Positions 19,217 to 28,345 of a DNA stretch of 64,000 nt are shown in pieces. The position numbers and the translations under genes were made by a program. The DNA comes from Rhizobium lusitanum. GTDB lineage: Bacteria; Pseudomonadota; Alphaproteobacteria; Rhizobiales; Rhizobiaceae. Every line of letters begins with the position of its first letter. Positions within the stretch are counted from its first letter, which is position 1. A model generated the notes under the pieces. It was not told where the DNA came from, did no database searches, and was given only the letters and a program-made list of their open reading frames with translations. The stretch lies in NCBI RefSeq assembly GCF_014189535.1, contig NZ_CP050308.1, forward strand, positions 1-64,000, written 5' to 3'.

Positions 19217-19833
19217 TACCCCTTCGCTCCGATCTTGGTTTCCGTGCCGGCGGTCAGCCGGGCAATGTTGGCCCGGTGCTTGTACCAGGAGATAACAGTC
19301 ATCAGCGCCATGGCGGCGGCGATCTTGTCGGCACCCAGTATCCACAATGCAACCGGAATGACAAGGGTTGCAACCAGTGCGGCAAGAGAGGAGTATCGCG
19401 TGGTAAAGGCTATCACCAGCCAGACGATGGCGAAGATCAATGCCATGAACGGAGCGAGGCCGAGGAGAACGCCTAAATAGGTCGCAACGCCCTTGCCGCC
19501 CTTGAACCCGATCCAGATCGGGAAGATATGACCGAGGAAGGCGGCAAAGCCGGCAAGCACGCCCGCATCCTCTCCGAAGAAGTGCGAGGCGATCAGCACG
19601 GCGACCGTGCCCTTGAAGGCGTCAAGCAACAGCGTCGCCGCCGCCAGCCCCTTGTTGCCGGTGCGCAATACATTGGTTGCGCCGATATTACCGGAGCCGA
19701 TGTTGCGCACGTCGCCGAGGCCAGCCATGCGCGTCAGAACCAGACCGAAAGGAATGGAGCCGAGCAGGTAGCCGATAATGGCTGCTGCGAGTGCAGTCTG
19801 CGAGGAGAGCTGCCATGTCCAGAATTCCGCCAT
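19216..19833 (-). CDS. plsY: Acyl-phosphate:glycerol-3-phosphate acyltransferase PlsY
   Basis: Inner-membrane enzyme for the first acylation of glycerol-3-phosphate in phospholipid synthesis, using acyl phosphate. Length is 205 residues with about five membrane segments. Conserved loops are visible: GSIPFGL near the N-terminus, [15 protein letters not shown] and [10 protein letters not shown] chose the ATG at 19833 over a GTG one codon upstream; GGAGA lies about eleven bases before it. It sits between pyrC' and dprA in a compact unit with 32 bases to the former and a stop/start overlap with the latter. Confidence 0.95.
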   Translation of the reverse strand: MAEFWTWQLSSQTALAAAIIGYLLGSIPFGLVLTRMAGLGDVRNIGSGNIGATNVLRTGNKGLAAATLLLDAFKGTVAVLIASHFFGEDAGVLAGFAAFLGHIFPIWIGFKGGKGVATYLGVLLGLAPFMALIFAIVWLVIAFTTRYSSLAALVATLVIPVALWILGADKIAAAMALMTVISWYKHRANIARLTAGTETKIGAKG

Positions 19834-19865
19834 CACTTCTTATTCTCCATAAGCCCTAGCTTTGC

Positions 19866-21155
19866 CTACAGACTGTGAACCAGCTTGCCCGCGACATAGG
19901 TCGCAACGGCCCGGCCGCTCATTCTTGCGTCTTCGAACGGTGTATTCTTCGAGCGCGACAGAAGCATGTCTTTGGCGACAAGCCAAGGCTCGTCGAGATC
20001 GATCAAGGCGATATCTGCCTTTGCACCGGGCTTCAGCGTACCGGCGTCAAGGCCGAAGATCTGCGCGGGCCGCGTCGACAGGGCGTCGATCAACCGCATC
20101 AGGCTGACGTGGCCGCTATGATGCAGGCGAAGTGCTGCGGCAAGCAGCGTCTCCAGCCCGATCGCGCCGTCTTCCGCTTCTCCGAAAGGCAAGCGCTTCG
20201 TGTCCACATCCTGCGGATCATGCGACGAGACGATGATGTCGATGGTGCCATCTGCCAGCGCCTCGATCATCGCCGAGCGGTCGTCTTCCGAGCGCAGTGG
20301 CGGATAGAGCTTGAAGAAGGTGCGGTATTCGCCGATGTCGTTTTCGTTCAGCGCCAGATTGTTGATCGAGATGCCGCAGGTGACTTTCGCGCCGCGCGAG
20401 CGGGCGAGGCGGATGGCCTCCGCCGATTCCGGCACCGAGATCATCGCCGCGTGATAGTGGCTGCGCGTCAGGGCGGCGATCCTGAGATCGCGCTCGAGCG
20501 GAATGAGTTCGGCTTCTTTCGGAATGCCGGAAAGGCCGAGCCAGCTCGCAAACAGCCCCTCATGCATGACACCGTTGGCGCCGAGGTATTTGTCGCGGGT
20601 CTCGCAGGAAATGACGGCGCCGAACTCACGCGCGTAAGTCATGATCCGACGCAGAACCTGCGTGTCGTGGACGCCGGAATGCGCATCGGTAAAGACGACC
20701 GCGCCGGCTTCGCGCAGGAGGCCGATTTCCGTCATCTCTTCGCCGGCGAGGCCCTTGGTGAGTGCCGCTGCCGGATAGACATTGACGACAGCCGTGTCGC
20801 GCGCCGTCTTCTTGACGAATTCGACCAGCGCGATGTCGTCGATGATCGGATCGGTGTCAGGCATCATAATGAATGAGGTAACGCCGCCGGCTGCCGCCGC
20901 GCGGCTTGCCGAGGCGATGGTCTCGCGGTGCTCGCCGCCGGGCTCGCCGACATGCACGCGGGCATCGACCAGGCCGGGAACGGCGACGAGGCCCGTACAA
21001 TCCCGTACTTGGGCACCCTTCGGCGCGGCCTGGGCTTTCGCATCCTTGCCGGCAGCGAGGATGATGCCGTTTTCGACGATGATCGTGCCGACCTCATCGA
21101 GATTGCGCGAGGGGTCGATGATGCGGACGTTCTGGAGGACGATCGAGTTGCTCAT
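19866..21155 (-). CDS. pyrC: Dihydroorotase-like protein, probably catalytically inactive (PyrC')
   Basis: A 429-residue amidohydrolase-fold protein of the dihydroorotase branch. Active-site residues look lost. The metal-binding D-x-H-x-H-x-R-E-P-G motif reads [10 protein letters not shown] (residues 64-73), replacing the first His by Arg and the substrate-binding Arg by Gly. The usual HCED is SCET, and the catalytic-Asp motif TDHAPH is SSHDPQ (300-305). In Pseudomonas an inactive pyrC' downstream of pyrB is needed to assemble aspartate transcarbamoylase; the ATGA overlap with pyrB here suggests the same structural role. A true dihydroorotase should be encoded elsewhere. The family call is secure and inactivity is inferred from residues. 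Confidence 0.9.
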   Translation of the reverse strand: MSNSIVLQNVRIIDPSRNLDEVGTIIVENGIILAAGKDAKAQAAPKGAQVRDCTGLVAVPGLVDARVHVGEPGGEHRETIASASRAAAAGGVTSFIMMPDTDPIIDDIALVEFVKKTARDTAVVNVYPAAALTKGLAGEEMTEIGLLREAGAVVFTDAHSGVHDTQVLRRIMTYAREFGAVISCETRDKYLGANGVMHEGLFASWLGLSGIPKEAELIPLERDLRIAALTRSHYHAAMISVPESAEAIRLARSRGAKVTCGISINNLALNENDIGEYRTFFKLYPPLRSEDDRSAMIEALADGTIDIIVSSHDPQDVDTKRLPFGEAEDGAIGLETLLAAALRLHHSGHVSLMRLIDALSTRPAQIFGLDAGTLKPGAKADIALIDLDEPWLVAKDMLLSRSKNTPFEDARMSGRAVATYVAGKLVHSL

Positions 21156-22108
21156 GCTCCAGCTCCCTCGCTACGCGGCCCCTGGTTTTGCGAGATCAAC
21201 AGCGTCTCCATGACCGCCATACGCACCGCGACGCCCATTTCCACCTGCTCAGCGATGACGCTCTGCGGGCCGTCGGCAACTTCGGAGGCAATTTCGACAC
21301 CACGGTTCATCGGACCGGGATGCATGACCAGCGCATCCTCCTTGGCCGCCTTCAGCGTCTCGGCATCGAGACCATAGAAGCGATAATATTCGCGCACCGA
21401 CGGCACGAAAGCGCCGGACATGCGCTCGCGCTGCAAACGCAGCATCATTACCACGTCTGCGTCCTTCAGCCCTTCCTTCATCGAATGGAAGACTTCAACG
21501 CCCATATCCGCGATCCCGGCGGGCAGGAGCGTGGCGGGCGCCACGACCCGGACCCGCGCGCCCATGGCGTTCAGCAGCAGAATGTTGGAACGGGCAACAC
21601 GCGAATGCAGCACGTCGCCGCAGATCGCCACGATAATGCGCGATAGCTTGCCCTTGGCGCGGCGGATGGTCAGTGCGTCGAGCAGGGCCTGTGTCGGATG
21701 CTCGTGCTGGCCGTCGCCGGCGTTGACGACGGAGCAGGAAACTTTCTGGGCGAGCAGAGCGGCGGCACCGGCGCTGGAATGGCGGATGACCAGCACGTCC
21801 GGGCGCATGGCGTTCAGCGTCATCGCTGTGTCGATGAGCGTCTCGCCCTTCTTCACCGAGGAGTTGCCGACCGACATGTTCATGACGTCGGCGCCGAGCC
21901 GTTTGCCGGCCAGCTCGAAAGAGGCTTGCGTGCGGGTCGATGCCTCGAAAAAGAGATTGATCTGCGTCAGCCCGCGAAGCGTCGATGTCTTCTTTTCGCG
22001 CTGACGGCTGATCTTCACCGCGTCGTCGGCCTTGTCGAGAAGATAGGTGATATCTTGCTCGGTGAGGCCCTTGATGCCGATGAGGTGGCGGTGGGGAAAG
22101 AAGACCAT
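21152..22108 (-). CDS. pyrB: Aspartate carbamoyltransferase catalytic subunit
   Basis: Condenses carbamoyl phosphate and aspartate, the committed step of pyrimidine synthesis. Length is 318 residues. Carbamoyl-phosphate-binding [13 protein letters not shown] and the [24 protein letters not shown] and [13 protein letters not shown] motifs are intact. The ATG has GAGGG upstream. The stop overlaps the pyrC' start by four bases. No pyrI-type regulatory subunit is adjacent, consistent with the class of enzyme that binds a dihydroorotase-like partner. Confidence 0.97.
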   Translation of the reverse strand: MVFFPHRHLIGIKGLTEQDITYLLDKADDAVKISRQREKKTSTLRGLTQINLFFEASTRTQASFELAGKRLGADVMNMSVGNSSVKKGETLIDTAMTLNAMRPDVLVIRHSSAGAAALLAQKVSCSVVNAGDGQHEHPTQALLDALTIRRAKGKLSRIIVAICGDVLHSRVARSNILLLNAMGARVRVVAPATLLPAGIADMGVEVFHSMKEGLKDADVVMMLRLQRERMSGAFVPSVREYYRFYGLDAETLKAAKEDALVMHPGPMNRGVEIASEVADGPQSVIAEQVEMGVAVRMAVMETLLISQNQGPRSEGAGA

Positions 22109-22290
22109 GAAGCTGCCCTCTGGATTTCGTCAGGGCGTCTATAAAGAGGGAGCGCCTCAGGGGCAAGCACGGGCTTTGGATAAGCGCATTTGTTCCCCAT
22201 GCAATTTGATTCGAATCTCGTTACAGCGCTAATCTCAAAAGCCGAAACTTCCGGTTTCCTTTTGCAATCCTCATGCTCTAAAAGCGAAAT

Positions 22291-23949
22291 ATGACCCAAT
22301 CGACCCGGAATGACGATACATTTGCCGAACTGAACCAGCCGAGCCTCTGGTCCGGAATCAATGCCTATCGCTCCGATCCGCTTATTGTCGATCTGACCTC
22401 CAACCTGCCGCGCTCGACGCGTGAAGACCTGGAGCAGATGGGCCGCTACGTCACCTCGCACGAGGCGCAGGAGCTGGCGCGCATGGCGAACCAGGGTACG
22501 CCGCAACTGCGCACGCATGGCCCGCGCGGCGAGCGATTGGACGTGGTCGAATTCCATCCGGCCTGGCACGCGCTGATGCGCCGCTCGATGTCGGCGGGCC
22601 TGCATTCCTCGATCTGGGATGCCCAGGCCGATCCGGACGCGAAAGGCCAGTCGCACAAGGTCCGCGCCGCCCGTTTCTACCTGACGGCGCAACTCGAATG
22701 CGGCCATCTCTGCCCGCTTACCATGACCAGCGCCTCGGTCGCCGCGATGATGGCGTCGCCGGCCGTCCAGAAGGATTGGGCACCAAAGGTTCTGTCGCGC
22801 AAATATGATTCGTCCAACAAGCCGGCCATGCAGAAATCCGCCGTCACCATCGGCATGGGCATGACGGAAAAGCAGGGCGGCACGGATGTGCGCGCCAACA
22901 AGACGACGGCCGACAAGGTCAGCGACGGCATCTACCGGCTCTCTGGCCACAAATGGTTCATGTCGGCGCCGATGAGCGATGCCTTCATCATGCTGGCGCA
23001 GACCAAGGACGGCATGGGCTGCTTCCTGGTGCCGCGCCTGCTCGAGGACGGCTCCGCCAACGGCCTGCAATTCCAGCGGCTGAAGGACAAGCTCGGTAAT
23101 CGCTCGAATGCCTCGTCCGAGGTCGAGTTCAGCGATACTTTCGGCTTTCTGCTCGGGGCTCCCGATGGCGGCATCCGCACCATTCTCGACATGGTGACGC
23201 TGACTCGCCTCGATTGCGCATTGGCCTCCGCCGGTATCATGCGGGCCTCGCTCGCCGAGGCCGTACACCATACGCGCGGCCGTAGCGTCTTCGGCAAGAC
23301 GCTGGTCCAGCAGCCGATCATGACGCGCGTGCTTGCCGACATGGCGCTCGATGTCGCGGCAGCGACTGCGCTTGCCTTCCGCCTGGCGGAATCCTTCGAC
23401 AAGGCAAGCAGCAGCAGCGAAGACGCCGCCTATGCCCGCGTCATGACGCCGGTTGCCAAATACTGGTGCTGCAAGATCGCGCCCGCGCTGATCTACGAGG
23501 CAATGGAGTGCATCGGCGGCAGCGGCTATATCGAGGAACGCCCGATCGCCCGGCATTACCGCGAAGCACCGGTCAATGCGATCTGGGAAGGCTCCGGCAA
23601 TGTCATGGCGCTCGACCTGCTGCGCGTGCTGAACCGGGGCAGGGACCTGTTCGAAACCGTCTTTGCCGGTCTTGCCCGCGATCTCGGTCCGGCCGGCAAG
23701 AAGACCATCGACGTGCTCCGCGCCGCGATGGCGCTTTGCGAGCAGGACGAGGGCGCCGCCCGTCTGCTGATCGAGCAGATGGCGCTCGCTGCCGGTGCAG
23801 CCGAGCTTTATCGACTGGGTGCAGGCAAGATCGCCGACGCCTTCATCGAAACCCGCCTGGCCGGTGGCTGGCGCTCCACCTACGGTATGCTGGATGCGCG
23901 GTTCGATGCGAGCTACATCGTCGATCTGCTGTATCCGCCGGCGACTTAG
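22291..23949 (+). CDS. aidB: AidB-like acyl-CoA dehydrogenase
   Basis: A 552-residue flavoprotein of the acyl-CoA dehydrogenase fold, closest to the AidB subgroup of the adaptive (Ada) alkylation response. Signatures: AVTIGMGMTEKQGGTDVRANKT around residue 188-209, an FMSAPMSDAFIMLAQ strand, ECIGGSGYIEE and NAIWEGSGNVMALD. AidB is thought to bind DNA and protect it from alkylation. No ada/alkB genes are adjacent, so induction by alkylation is not shown here. It is divergent from pyrB across 182 bases. Confidence 0.88.
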   Translation: MTQSTRNDDTFAELNQPSLWSGINAYRSDPLIVDLTSNLPRSTREDLEQMGRYVTSHEAQELARMANQGTPQLRTHGPRGERLDVVEFHPAWHALMRRSMSAGLHSSIWDAQADPDAKGQSHKVRAARFYLTAQLECGHLCPLTMTSASVAAMMASPAVQKDWAPKVLSRKYDSSNKPAMQKSAVTIGMGMTEKQGGTDVRANKTTADKVSDGIYRLSGHKWFMSAPMSDAFIMLAQTKDGMGCFLVPRLLEDGSANGLQFQRLKDKLGNRSNASSEVEFSDTFGFLLGAPDGGIRTILDMVTLTRLDCALASAGIMRASLAEAVHHTRGRSVFGKTLVQQPIMTRVLADMALDVAAATALAFRLAESFDKASSSSEDAAYARVMTPVAKYWCCKIAPALIYEAMECIGGSGYIEERPIARHYREAPVNAIWEGSGNVMALDLLRVLNRGRDLFETVFAGLARDLGPAGKKTIDVLRAAMALCEQDEGAARLLIEQMALAAGAAELYRLGAGKIADAFIETRLAGGWRSTYGMLDARFDASYIVDLLYPPAT

Positions 23950-23964
23950 GGCGCCGGGTTGGAT

Positions 23965-24363
23965 TTATAGGGCGATTTGAAGACCGAGATGTTCGCACAT
24001 CGGATCGAAATCCCGGTCATCGTGGAGAAGGGTATGGCCTTCCTCGATGCAGAACGTACCGATGATGACGTCTATGGTTTTGCGCACCGTAATTCCCTGT
24101 GCACGTAGCAGGCGATAATTGCGTGCAGCCTTGACGGCAAGCCCATCGTTCAACATCGGTCGAATGGTAAATTGGCGAAGGTTTCGTTCGATCAATGTCG
24201 CCTGTCGCTCGCCTCGGGCACCTTGAAGAACCTCAAGAAGAATCAGGTCTCCGACCAGAATATCGGGAGGCCCCGCGGTGAGTATGTTTCGCAAACGAAG
24301 CACGGCTTCCGTCTCCGTTGCGCGTAAAAGCGAAATCCAAACAGAACTATCGACAACGATCAC
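23965..24363 (-). CDS. vapC: VapC-type PIN-domain ribonuclease toxin
   Basis: A 132-residue PIN-domain endoribonuclease, the likely toxin of a type II toxin-antitoxin pair. The conserved acidic residues are visible in VIVVDSSVWISLL (first Asp), a Glu in LVGDLILLEVLQG, an Asp in TIDVIIGTFCIE and the last Asp in LLHDDRDFD. The start is a GTG overlapping the antitoxin stop as GTGA, which rejects a longer frame reading into the antitoxin. It is co-transcribed with vapB. VapC proteins usually cleave tRNA or rRNA; this target is unknown. Confidence 0.88.
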   Translation of the reverse strand: MIVVDSSVWISLLRATETEAVLRLRNILTAGPPDILVGDLILLEVLQGARGERQATLIERNLRQFTIRPMLNDGLAVKAARNYRLLRAQGITVRKTIDVIIGTFCIEEGHTLLHDDRDFDPMCEHLGLQIAL

Positions 24364-24560
24364 GTTTGCCGATCTCTGCGCATTTCGTCGAGATCGCCTT
24401 CCCAACCAAGCCCAGCAAGGTGGTCGAGGGCTTTTTTCTGGCGATGCCAGCGAACGACGCTCCGCAGAGCTTCTTCCACGGTCGCCTTTTTCGTCGACTG
24501 TCCTGTTGCAGTCATCGCTTCCGCGATCAATGCGTCGTCAATGTCTATGTTCGTTCGCAT
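24360..24560 (-). CDS. vapB: VapB-type antitoxin
   Basis: A 66-residue protein starting MRTNIDIDDALIAEAM, the N-terminal DNA-binding signature of VapB antitoxins (ribbon-helix-helix type), with TVEEALR and a C-terminal toxin-binding tail. The ATG at 24560 was preferred to a TTG two codons upstream. It precedes vapC with overlapping stop and start. An inverted repeat 11 bases upstream of the ATG is a probable autoregulatory operator. Confidence 0.88.
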   Translation of the reverse strand: MRTNIDIDDALIAEAMTATGQSTKKATVEEALRSVVRWHRQKKALDHLAGLGWEGDLDEMRRDRQT

Positions 24561-24571
24561 TTGCAATCTCG

Positions 24572-24599
24572 TGTGTATGTCGATAAGAAATGATACACA
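24572..24599. promoter_or_regulatory. Probable VapBC operator (inverted repeat)
   Basis: Arms TGTGTAT and ATACACA are perfect complements separated by 14 bases, immediately upstream of vapB. The position matches autoregulation by a VapB-VapC complex. No footprint can be seen from sequence. Confidence 0.55.
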
Positions 24600-24643
24600 T
24601 CAGCCCACGAAATGTAAACGCGAAAGCAGTTATTGAGGCTCCC

Positions 24644-25261
24644 ATGATTAACCTCCGCCCCGTCCAATCCGATGACATCGACCAGCTCTATGTCATCTCC
24701 CTGGTCACAGGCGATGCCGGTAGAGACGCGACCGGGCTCCATCGCGATGGGCGGATGATCGGGCATATTTATTCGGTGCCCTATGCGGTCTTCAGTCCGG
24801 AGACTGTTTTCGTTGCCGAAGACGGGGAAGGTGTTTGCGGCTATATCGCCGGTGTCTTCGACACGGTTGCTTTCGAGGAGAAGCTGGAGCGGGAATGGTG
24901 GCCTGAGCTGCGCAGCCGCTATCCGGAACCCTCCGGCGATACTTCGACATGGAACGCGGATCAGCAGCGTAGCTTTGCGATTCATTATCCGAAGAGAGTA
25001 CCCGCTGTTCTCACCGATCCGTTTCCGGCCCATGTCCATATGAACCTTTTGCCGCGCACGCAGGGGCTTGGTATTGGCAGCGCTCTTCTCGATAAATGGC
25101 TGTCGAACGCCCGCGACAAGGGTGTCAAAGGCGTCCATCTTGGCGCGAGCATGGGCAATCACAGCGGGATTCGATTCTGGGCGTCGCGCGGGTTTACCCA
25201 GCTGGAACTGCCGCCCGAACTTGCCTCGCCGAGCACCGTCTGGTTCGGCCAATATCTCTAA
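24644..25261 (+). CDS. GNAT-family N-acetyltransferase
   Basis: A 205-residue acetyltransferase-like protein. The acetyl-CoA-binding signature is LPRTQGLGIGSALLDKWL, and the C-terminal HSGIRFWASRGFTQLEL is the usual late strand-helix. The N-terminal MINLRPVQSDDIDQLYVI is typical of GNAT folds. I chose ATG 24644, which follows GAGG; a longer frame from 24590 would run across the vapB operator. It is divergent from vapBC. Substrate unknown. Confidence 0.82.
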   Translation: MINLRPVQSDDIDQLYVISLVTGDAGRDATGLHRDGRMIGHIYSVPYAVFSPETVFVAEDGEGVCGYIAGVFDTVAFEEKLEREWWPELRSRYPEPSGDTSTWNADQQRSFAIHYPKRVPAVLTDPFPAHVHMNLLPRTQGLGIGSALLDKWLSNARDKGVKGVHLGASMGNHSGIRFWASRGFTQLELPPELASPSTVWFGQYL

Positions 25262-25361
25262 TCTGTGGATTGCATGGATTAAGATGCCTCCATGGCTGTC
25301 GTGTCATTGTTCGCATGTGCCGGGCTTGTTATTCACCGGTCGGTGACTGACTGGAGCCGAC

Positions 25362-26024
25362 ATGATGCCGAGCGCAAACGCCGTTCTGAGAAAACCGATC
25401 GAAACAACCGCCGAGCCGGAAAAGCGGATCCGTAATCGCGCCGTCACCGAGCAGGCGATCCTCGATGCCGCCAAAAGACTGCTGGCGGAGGAGGGGTTCC
25501 AGAATTTCGGGATCAACGCGGTTGCCCGTGGCGCCGGCTGCGACAAGCAGCTGATCTATCGCTATTACGGCGGCCTCGACGGCCTGGTGGAGGCGATCGG
25601 CACGGATCTCGGAAGTTGGGTGAAGGATCGTATCCCCGACGATACCGGCGGCATGTTCCTGCTGACCTATGGCGATCTGATGGAGCGGCTGGCGCTGCTT
25701 TTCCTCGATGCGCTGCGTGCCGATCCGCTGATGCGCCGCATTGTCGCCTGGGAAGTGTCTGAGAATACCGAGCAGGTACGCCGGCTTTCGGAAGCGCGTT
25801 CGAAGGCGCTTGGCAGCTGGATCGAGCGCATGCGCGGCTCGCTGGTCTCACCGAAGGGGATCGACGCCGTCGCCGTCAATGCGCTGATCTTCTCGGCCAT
25901 ACAGCATCTTGTTCTCTCCGCTGCCGTCGGTGACCAATGCGCCGGCCTCGCGCTGAAAACAACGAAGGATTGGGAGAAGGCGGCCACGGCGCTGAGGCGT
26001 ATCGTGCGCGGTGTTTACGGCTGA
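25362..26024 (+). CDS. TetR-family transcriptional regulator
   Basis: A 220-residue regulator. The N-terminal helix-turn-helix is clear: AILDAAKRLLAEEGFQNFGINAVARGAGCDKQLIYRYYGGLDGL. The C-terminal half is helical and ligand-binding-like but not recognisable. Two adjacent ATGs exist. No obvious efflux or catabolic target lies beside it; the AidB-like gene and the small membrane-protein pair are the nearest non-essential neighbours. The ligand and targets are unknown. Confidence 0.88.
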   Translation: MMPSANAVLRKPIETTAEPEKRIRNRAVTEQAILDAAKRLLAEEGFQNFGINAVARGAGCDKQLIYRYYGGLDGLVEAIGTDLGSWVKDRIPDDTGGMFLLTYGDLMERLALLFLDALRADPLMRRIVAWEVSENTEQVRRLSEARSKALGSWIERMRGSLVSPKGIDAVAVNALIFSAIQHLVLSAAVGDQCAGLALKTTKDWEKAATALRRIVRGVYG

Positions 26025-26065
26025 TGTTCTGATCGTTCGGGAGATATCCACAGCCGCGCCCGGCC

Positions 26066-26138
26066 GTTAACCTTAACAATTGGTTTACATTGCGCCGCAA
26101 CGGTTAACTCGCCACTGTGCGCAGACTGATTGTTAACC
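26066..26138. promoter_or_regulatory. Cluster of GTTAAC(C) motifs, possible CtrA-type sites
   Basis: GTTAACC occurs at 26066-26072 and 26132-26138, and GGTTAAC at 26102-26108. TTAA-N7-TTTA at 26073-26087 is one mismatch from the TTAA-N7-TTAA CtrA consensus. All lie in the 129 bases upstream of the small membrane-protein gene pair. Binding is inferred only. Confidence 0.35.
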
Positions 26139-26153
26139 AATAAGCGTGCAGCC

Positions 26154-26327
26154 ATGGGGTCCAGACCCGCAAAAATCGCGTTTCTTATCGCGGCGATGAT
26201 GTTCTTCGCCATTCTCGCACTAGATATAACGGTGCCGGCACTAGTGTTGAGCGCCATGGCGCTGATGAACTGGCTGGTCCTTTCGTCTGGAACGACGCAA
26301 TATCAGCGCCGAAGGGGAGCCGCATGA
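26154..26327 (+). CDS. Small hypothetical membrane protein
   Basis: A 57-residue protein with a single long hydrophobic region (IAFLIAAMMFFAILALDITVPALVLSAMALMNWLVL, probably two helices) and a basic tail. ATG 26154 is preferred; the upstream TTG lies inside the GTTAACC cluster. The last four bases overlap the next gene as ATGA, so the two are translationally coupled. I do not recognise a family. Confidence 0.55.
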   Translation: MGSRPAKIAFLIAAMMFFAILALDITVPALVLSAMALMNWLVLSSGTTQYQRRRGAA

Positions 26328-26656
26328 AGTGGGTGCTGATCTTCTGGGCCGCGCCTGTCTCGTTCCTCGGGGCGTGGTATTATCTATCCTACTACGACAT
26401 GAGCTTCGGCGTCTTCATGTTCACGCGCCAGATGCATGACCTCGTCTTTCATATCTACGGCAACATTCTCGGCATTCCGCCGGAGACCATTCCGCCGCTG
26501 GTGGCCCGCGCCATTGCCTTCGACACTCTGCTGGTTTTCACGATCCTCGCCTTTCGCAAGCGCGCCGATATCCTGGCATGGTGGAACCGCCGTCAGGAAT
26601 CGAGATCTGGAAAGGCCGTCCTGCCGAGAGCGGAGAGCCTGTCCAAGGCGCCCTGA
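26324..26656 (+). CDS. DUF6105-like small membrane protein
   Basis: A 110-residue protein with an N-terminal hydrophobic segment ([24 protein letters not shown]), a conserved-looking central part ([23 protein letters not shown]) and a second hydrophobic helix, ending in a basic cytoplasmic tail. From memory this matches a rhizobial family annotated DUF6105, of unknown function. It is coupled to the preceding gene and its 3' end overlaps the convergent ruvX by 64 bases. Confidence 0.7.
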   Translation: MKWVLIFWAAPVSFLGAWYYLSYYDMSFGVFMFTRQMHDLVFHIYGNILGIPPETIPPLVARAIAFDTLLVFTILAFRKRADILAWWNRRQESRSGKAVLPRAESLSKAP

Positions 26657-27087
26657 AGAATGAAGCTTGCGGCGGCCGAGTCGATGCGCTCGGCCCGCTT
26701 GGCACGCGAAACGTCCATTTCCAGTAGCGCCCGTTCGGCGGCGACCGTTGACAGCCGCTCATCCCAGTACACGAAGGGCAGGGCGGTCTTCTCTGCCATG
26801 CTGCGCACGAAGGCCCGAGTCGCCTGCACGCGCGGCCCCGCTGATCCATCCATGTTCATCGGAAAGCCGATGACGAAGGCGGCGACCTTTTCTTTTTCGG
26901 CGAAGGCAAGCAACGTCTGGGCGTCCTGGGTGAATTTCACCCGCTTGATCACCGGGCGCGGCGTGGCGAATCGTCGGCCGAGATCGGACATGGCAAGGCC
27001 GATCGTCTTGGTGCCGAGATCGAGCCCGGCAATCGCCTGTCTAGGCAGGAGCATCACGGCAAGGTCTTCGATGGTCAGTGTCGTCAT
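26593..27087 (-). CDS. ruvX: Holliday junction resolvase-like RuvX (YqgF)
   Basis: A 164-residue RNase H-like nuclease, implicated in Holliday-junction resolution and 16S rRNA maturation. Motifs: [18 protein letters not shown] at the N-terminus, [28 protein letters not shown] and a final [17 protein letters not shown] with the last acidic residue. The ATG at 27087 (MTTLTIEDL) is used; the upstream extension is not conserved-looking. It is divergent from the UPF0173 hydrolase. Confidence 0.94.
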   Translation of the reverse strand: MTTLTIEDLAVMLLPRQAIAGLDLGTKTIGLAMSDLGRRFATPRPVIKRVKFTQDAQTLLAFAEKEKVAAFVIGFPMNMDGSAGPRVQATRAFVRSMAEKTALPFVYWDERLSTVAAERALLEMDVSRAKRAERIDSAAASFILQGALDRLSALGRTAFPDLDS

Positions 27088-27203
27088 AGGTTCTTGTCTC
27101 CCCGTCAAAACAAAGTGAATTCCGCGCCGCTTTTCTTTGTGACGGTTTCGGATATGTCCTAACACCAGTCTTGCATTTCAAATCAAGCATTAAGGAGAAA
27201 TCC

Positions 27204-27908
27204 ATGAAGATCACTTGGCTCGGCCACTCCGCTTTCCGTCTCGAAACGGCCAAGGCTAAAATCCTTATCGACCCGTTCTTGACCTATAACGCATCCTTCG
27301 CGGGTCTCGATCTCAAGGATGTCACCGCCGGCGTCACCCATATCCTGCTCACCCACGGCCACGGCGACCATGTCGGCGATACCGTTCAGATTGCCAAGGA
27401 CACCGGCGCCGTCGTCCTCGCCAATGCCGATCTCGCTGCCTGGCTCGGTACCAAGGGCGTCGAGAAACTGGAAATGGGCAATACCGGCGGCACCATCTCC
27501 CTGGGCGGTTTCTCCGCCACCTTCACCAACGCGCTGCATTCCTCCGCCCAGATCACCGAGGACGGCGTGTCGCACGCGCTTGGCAATGCGAATGGCCTTA
27601 TGCTGCATTTCGACGACGAACCGTCGCTGCTCCACATGGGCGATACGGACATCTTCTCGGACATGGGCCTGATCAACGAGTTGCATCAGCCTGATATCGG
27701 CATCGTGCCGATCGGTGACCGCTTCACCATGGGTGGTGCTGTCGCGGCACTCGCCTGCCAGCGCTTCTTCAACTTCAAGACCGCTATTCCATGCCACTAC
27801 GGCACCTTCCCGATCATCGACCAGACCCCGGAAAAGTTCATCGCCGGCCTGGAAGGTTCGAAGACGGCGGTTGCGGCGCCGAAGCCGGGCGAGAGCATTT
27901 CCGCGTAA
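27204..27908 (+). CDS. UPF0173 metal-dependent hydrolase (metallo-beta-lactamase fold)
   Basis: A 234-residue protein of the UPF0173 (YtkL-like) family. The metal site [10 protein letters not shown] is intact, with [10 protein letters not shown] and [11 protein letters not shown] supplying further ligands. The start [14 protein letters not shown] has AAGGAG six bases upstream. It is probably a cytoplasmic hydrolase with unknown substrate. It lies 89 bases before gatC on the same strand. Confidence 0.92.
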   Translation: MKITWLGHSAFRLETAKAKILIDPFLTYNASFAGLDLKDVTAGVTHILLTHGHGDHVGDTVQIAKDTGAVVLANADLAAWLGTKGVEKLEMGNTGGTISLGGFSATFTNALHSSAQITEDGVSHALGNANGLMLHFDDEPSLLHMGDTDIFSDMGLINELHQPDIGIVPIGDRFTMGGAVAALACQRFFNFKTAIPCHYGTFPIIDQTPEKFIAGLEGSKTAVAAPKPGESISA

Positions 27909-27997
27909 CAAAAGTACGTTGCGTATGGCGGACATGGTCTTTATAGCGTGGGTATAAATTGCACCTTCAGCGGTGTATCTGCTACCCGGAGAGTACC

Positions 27998-28285
27998 ATG
28001 TCCGTCGATCTTGCCACCGTAAAACGCGTCGCCCATCTTGCCCGCATCGCCGTCAGCGATGACGAGGCTCAGCGGATGGTGGGCGAGCTTAATGGCATGC
28101 TGGGCTTCGTCGAGCAGCTCTCCGAAGTGAATGTCGACGGTATCGAGGCCATGACTTCCGTCACGCCGATGGCGATGAAGAAGCGGACGGACGAAGTCAC
28201 TGACGGCAGCAAGGCCGACGACATCGTCGCCAATGCGCCGATCACCGATCAGAATTTCTTCCTGGTGCCCAAAGTCGTCGAATAA
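27998..28285 (+). CDS. gatC: Asp/Glu-tRNA amidotransferase subunit C
   Basis: A 95-residue stabilising subunit of GatCAB, which converts misacylated Glu-tRNA(Gln) or Asp-tRNA(Asn) to the amide form. Family features: [16 protein letters not shown] near the N-terminus, [16 protein letters not shown] and the C-terminal [17 protein letters not shown]. It is followed by gatA after 60 bases; gatB lies 3.5 kb downstream. Confidence 0.95.
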   Translation: MSVDLATVKRVAHLARIAVSDDEAQRMVGELNGMLGFVEQLSEVNVDGIEAMTSVTPMAMKKRTDEVTDGSKADDIVANAPITDQNFFLVPKVVE

Positions 28286-28345
28286 GGGTTTACTCCAAGC
28301 CTGTTCCGACCCGTTGCCCCTTTTAAAGATCTGAAGCGAAACAAG

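Noticed and set aside
22015..23556. 513-codon minus-strand frame
   Set aside because: Antisense to the AidB-like gene and overlapping pyrB; no recognisable domain.
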